Part shown: positions 15,134-17,651 of the stretch, piece after piece
How positions within the stretch are numbered: position 1 is the first letter of the stretch
Layout of the letters: each line of letters begins with the position of its first letter
DNA from: JAUVZF01 sp964539385
GTDB taxonomy: Bacteria; Planctomycetota; Phycisphaerae; FEN-1346
DNA length: 17,651 nucleotides
Assembly (NCBI GenBank): GCA_964539385.1
Contig: CAZIJC010000096.1
Location: forward strand, 1 to 17,651
Direction of reading: 5' to 3'
Made by a program: the position numbers and the translations under genes
Notes under the pieces: model-generated
What the model was told of the DNA's origin: nothing
What the model saw: the letters and a program-made list of their open reading frames with translations, nothing else
Database searches by the model: none

Positions 15134-15790
15134 GTGCGGATTCGGGTGAAGATCTGCGGCATCACGCGGCCTGAATGGGCTCGCGTGGCCGCCGACGCCG
15201 GGGCCGACGCCATCGGCCTCATTTTTGCCGAGAGCCCCCGCCGCGTAACGCTCCACGAGGCGGCGGAGATCACCCGCGCCCTGCCGCCGTGGGTCGCCCC
15301 CGTCGGCGTGTTCGTCGATGCGTCGGCGCAGGCGATTGGCGAGACGGCGGCCGAGGTGGGCCTTGCGGCCGTCCAGTTGCACGGTGACGAACCGCCCGAG
15401 ATCCTCAGCGAACTCGGCCGGATGAAGGTCATCAAGGCGTTTGGGATCGGGTCCGAGCACGACCTGGTGGCCGCTCGCACGTGGCGCAAGGGGGCCGAGC
15501 GGTTGGGTCGAACGCCCGACGCGTATCTGGTGGATGCCCGCGTCGCGGGAGGGCCAAAGGGCGGTACCGGGGAGCAGGCCGACTGGGATGTGGCCGCGAG
15601 GATGATCGGCGACGGCTTTACGCCGCTCATCCTCGCGGGCGGCCTCGGGCCCGAGAACGTGGCTCAGGCCGTCCGGGCCGTCCGGCCGTGGGGCGTGGAC
15701 TCCTCCAGCGGCACCGAGACGGAGCCGGGCACGAAGTCGCCCGAGAAGATCCGCGCCTTTGTCGAAGCCGTGCGGACCCTCGACGTTTAG
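15134..15790 (+). CDS. trpF: Phosphoribosylanthranilate isomerase
   Basis: A TIM-barrel enzyme that converts N-(5-phosphoribosyl)anthranilate to CdRP, the third step of tryptophan synthesis. 218 residues, the usual size. The start is GTG at 15134 (VRIRVKICG), chosen because it places the catalytic strand at the N-terminus and has GAGGG at 15122-15126; a longer frame from 15080 adds 18 residues over the promoter. The catalytic base Cys8 is in KICGIT, the general acid Asp134 is in YLVDAR, and the phosphate-binding GGTGE and GVDSSSGTE loops are present. It stands apart from other trp genes here. A hairpin terminator follows directly after the stop. Confidence 0.95.
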   Translation: MRIRVKICGITRPEWARVAADAGADAIGLIFAESPRRVTLHEAAEITRALPPWVAPVGVFVDASAQAIGETAAEVGLAAVQLHGDEPPEILSELGRMKVIKAFGIGSEHDLVAARTWRKGAERLGRTPDAYLVDARVAGGPKGGTGEQADWDVAARMIGDGFTPLILAGGLGPENVAQAVRAVRPWGVDSSSGTETEPGTKSPEKIRAFVEAVRTLDV

Positions 15791-15819
15791 CCGTCGCCGA
15801 CACGGCGACGGTTGTTGTC
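15791..15819 (+). terminator. Terminator after trpF
   Basis: A perfect 8-bp stem (CCGTCGCC, loop GACAC, GGCGACGG) starts at the base after the stop codon and is followed by TTGTTGT. The broken T tract may allow some read-through into ahcY. Confidence 0.65.
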
Positions 15820-15829
15820 CTATTGCCCT

Positions 15830-15845
15830 TTGAGCAACGGCTCAA
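15830..15845 (+). promoter_or_regulatory. Small hairpin next to the ahcY ribosome site
   Basis: A perfect 6-bp stem (TTGAGC, loop AACG, GCTCAA) ends 2 nt before TAGGAG (15848-15853). It matches no SAH riboswitch that I know. It could tune initiation, or be chance. Confidence 0.3.
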
Positions 15846-15859
15846 CATAGGAGCATCGA

Positions 15860-17119
15860 ATGAACCACGACGTCAAGAACCTGGACCTCGCGACCGAAGG
15901 CGTCAAACGCATCGAGTGGGCCGACAATAACATGCCGGTGCTTCGGACCATCCGCGAACGGTTCGAACGCGAGAAACCCCTCGATGGCCTGCGCATGAGC
16001 GCCTGCCTTCACGTGACCGCCGAGACGGCCAACCTCTGCCGCACCCTCACGGCCGGCGGCGCCGACCTGGTGCTCTGCGCCTCGAACCCCCTCTCGACCC
16101 AGAACGACGTGGCGGCCGCACTGGTCGCCGAGTACGGCGTCCCCACCTACGCCATCAAGGGCGAGGACACCGGCACCTACTACAAGCACATCGCCGCCGC
16201 CTGCGACCACAAGCCCAACATCACGATGGACGACGGCTGCGACCTCGTCTTCGCGCTGACCAACGACCGGCCCGAAGACGCCGCCGGCGTCATGGGCTCC
16301 CTGGAAGAGACCACCACGGGCGTTATCCGCCTCCGCGCGATGGAGGCCAAGGGCCAACTGAAGTTCCCCGTCATCGCCGTCAACGACGCCGACTGCAAAC
16401 ACTTCTTCGACAATCGTTACGGCACCGGCCAATCGACGATGGACGGCGTCATCCGCGCCACCGACATGCTTGTGGCCGGCAAGAAGGTCGTCATCTCGGG
16501 CTACGGCTGGTGCGGGCGCGGCACGGCGACACGGGCGGCCGGCATGGGCGCCGTCGTCATCGTCACCGAGGTCAACCCCCTGCGGGCCCTCGAAGCCACC
16601 ATGGACGGCTACTACGTCATGCCGATGATCGAGGCCGCGAGAATCGGCGACCTCTTCGTCACCGTCACCGGCGACAAGAGCGTTCTGCGGCCCGAGCATT
16701 TCGAGGCGATGAAAGACGGGGCCATCGTCTGCAACAGCGGCCACTTCAACGTCGAGATCGATATCAGCGGACTCGAAGCCTTGGCCAAGACCGTCCACAA
16801 GGGCGTCCGCAACTTAGTCGATGGTTACGAGATGCCCGACGGACGCACGATTTACCTGTTGGCCGAGGGCCGGCTGGTGAACCTCTCGGCCGCCGAGGGT
16901 CACCCCGCATCCGTCATGGACATGAGTTTCGCCGTCCAGGCCATGACCGGCGAGTGGGTCGTCACGAACAAGGGCAGCCTCGAGATCAGAGTCCACGACG
17001 TGCCCCACGAGGTGGACGAGTGGGTCGCCGCCCTGAAACTCCAGACCATGGGCATCGAGATCGACCGCCTGACCGCCGAGCAGGTCGCGTACCTGGCCTC
17101 CAGCGATTCCGGAACGTAA
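15860..17119 (+). CDS. ahcY: Adenosylhomocysteinase (S-adenosyl-L-homocysteine hydrolase)
   Basis: An NAD-dependent cytoplasmic enzyme that splits S-adenosylhomocysteine into adenosine and homocysteine, clearing the product of SAM-dependent methylation. 419 residues: the short form, without the insertion found in many bacterial and eukaryotic enzymes and without their KxxxYRY tail. Landmarks are HVTAETANL (substrate site), the SNPLSTQNDVAAAL segment, NDADCKHFFDNRYGTGQS with the catalytic Lys and Asp, the NAD-binding GYGWCGRG (214-221) and the CNSGHFNVEID segment. GYGWCGRG is the form seen in thermophile and archaeal-type enzymes, some of which prefer inosylhomocysteine. The ribosome site is TAGGAG at 15848-15853. 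It complements the met operon upstream as the recycling route to homocysteine. Confidence 0.96.
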   Translation: MNHDVKNLDLATEGVKRIEWADNNMPVLRTIRERFEREKPLDGLRMSACLHVTAETANLCRTLTAGGADLVLCASNPLSTQNDVAAALVAEYGVPTYAIKGEDTGTYYKHIAAACDHKPNITMDDGCDLVFALTNDRPEDAAGVMGSLEETTTGVIRLRAMEAKGQLKFPVIAVNDADCKHFFDNRYGTGQSTMDGVIRATDMLVAGKKVVISGYGWCGRGTATRAAGMGAVVIVTEVNPLRALEATMDGYYVMPMIEAARIGDLFVTVTGDKSVLRPEHFEAMKDGAIVCNSGHFNVEIDISGLEALAKTVHKGVRNLVDGYEMPDGRTIYLLAEGRLVNLSAAEGHPASVMDMSFAVQAMTGEWVVTNKGSLEIRVHDVPHEVDEWVAALKLQTMGIEIDRLTAEQVAYLASSDSGT

Positions 17120-17191
17120 GCGCGCCCACCGCCCGGGCCGCACATGGGGACACACGCAGCGGGACACCGAACACGAAGGGGCGCCGACTCG

Positions 17192-17651
17192 ATGGCACGC
17201 ATCCGTCCGTTTCGCGCACTGCGCTATAACACCAAGAACCCGCTGGGCATCGCCATGGTGACGGCTCCGCCGTACGACTGCATCACCGCCGAACTGCGCG
17301 ACGACCTGTACCGCCTGCACCCGCACAACGTCGTGCGCCTCATCCTCGGACGCGACGAGCCCGGCGACAACGATTCGGTCAACAAGTACACCCGCGCCGC
17401 CGATCTCATGGCCAAGTGGCAGAGGACCCGCATCCTGAAGCGCGACCCCGAACCCGCCCTCTACTTCTACCAGCAGGAGTTCGAGGCCGAGGGAGAACCG
17501 TACCTGCGAGAGGGCGTCCTGGCACGCGTCGGCATCGAGGAGTTCGGTACAGGCAAGGTCTTCCCGCACGAGGAGACGATGGCCGGGCCGCGCAACGACC
17601 GCATGAAGATGATCCGCGCCACCCGTGCCAACCTCTCGCCCATCTTCGCCG
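17192..17651 (+). CDS. DUF1015 family protein (N-terminal part, runs off the window)
   Basis: The first 153 residues are present; the frame is open to the right edge. The ATG at 17192 follows GAAGGGG (17175-17181). It begins MARIRPFRALRYN and has APPYDCI (about 25-31), NVVRLILGRD and FPHEETMAGPRNDRMKMI near the end of the visible part. These are the conserved pieces of the DUF1015 (COG4198) family, whose members are usually about 400-450 residues. The biochemical role is not settled and I do not assign one. It follows ahcY by 72 nt in the same direction and may be co-transcribed. Confidence 0.85.
   Translation, partial: MARIRPFRALRYNTKNPLGIAMVTAPPYDCITAELRDDLYRLHPHNVVRLILGRDEPGDNDSVNKYTRAADLMAKWQRTRILKRDPEPALYFYQQEFEAEGEPYLREGVLARVGIEEFGTGKVFPHEETMAGPRNDRMKMIRATRANLSPIFA

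Overview
This is GC-rich, gene-dense bacterial DNA. It most likely comes from a planctomycete (Planctomycetota, perhaps a Phycisphaerae-like lineage). Three things point that way: two proteins ending in PEP-CTERM sorting tails, a giant surface protein opening with the LEPR-XLL-type motif LESRFLLSA, and a secreted protein with a CxxxxCH haem-like motif. The lineage is an inference from protein style, not from a phylogenetic marker.

Layout. (1) 1-714: the 3' end of clpX. (2) 806-3952: three minus-strand single-gene units for exported proteins. Two are PEP-CTERM proteins and one is a small basic YxxG-repeat protein. Each has its own terminator and a candidate promoter; the third promoter carries a perfect 16-bp palindrome across its spacer. 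(3) 4341-7925: a divergent 1194-residue protein made of a LEPR-XLL-like N-terminus, three tandem beta-rich PPC-like modules, an Asp-Pro linker, a degenerate RTX-like region and a C-terminal calpain-type cysteine protease domain with an intact Cys-His-Asn triad. A strong terminator follows. (4) 8048-8657: a possible 23-codon mini-ORF and a DUF2304 membrane protein. (5) 8671-12228: a SAM-I riboswitch with a terminator hairpin, then metY-metX-metW, a homocysteine-synthesis operon. (6) 12255-12404: a composite inverted repeat and tRNA-His. (7) 12677-14777: a TlpA-like thioredoxin with a helical-repeat tail, convergent with the CxxxxCH protein. (8) 14916-14990: a REP-doublet (BIME-like) repeat. (9) 15134-17651: trpF, ahcY and the start of a DUF1015 gene.

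How the genes fit together. MetX activates homoserine, MetY turns it into homocysteine with sulfide, and AhcY recovers homocysteine from S-adenosylhomocysteine. The window therefore holds both entry routes to homocysteine, with the biosynthetic one under SAM control. The surface-protein block (861-7925) is a separate theme: exported and sorted proteins next to a surface protease. Its function is unknown, and it is the most interesting part of the window. All calls come from reading the sequence by eye; no database search was run.
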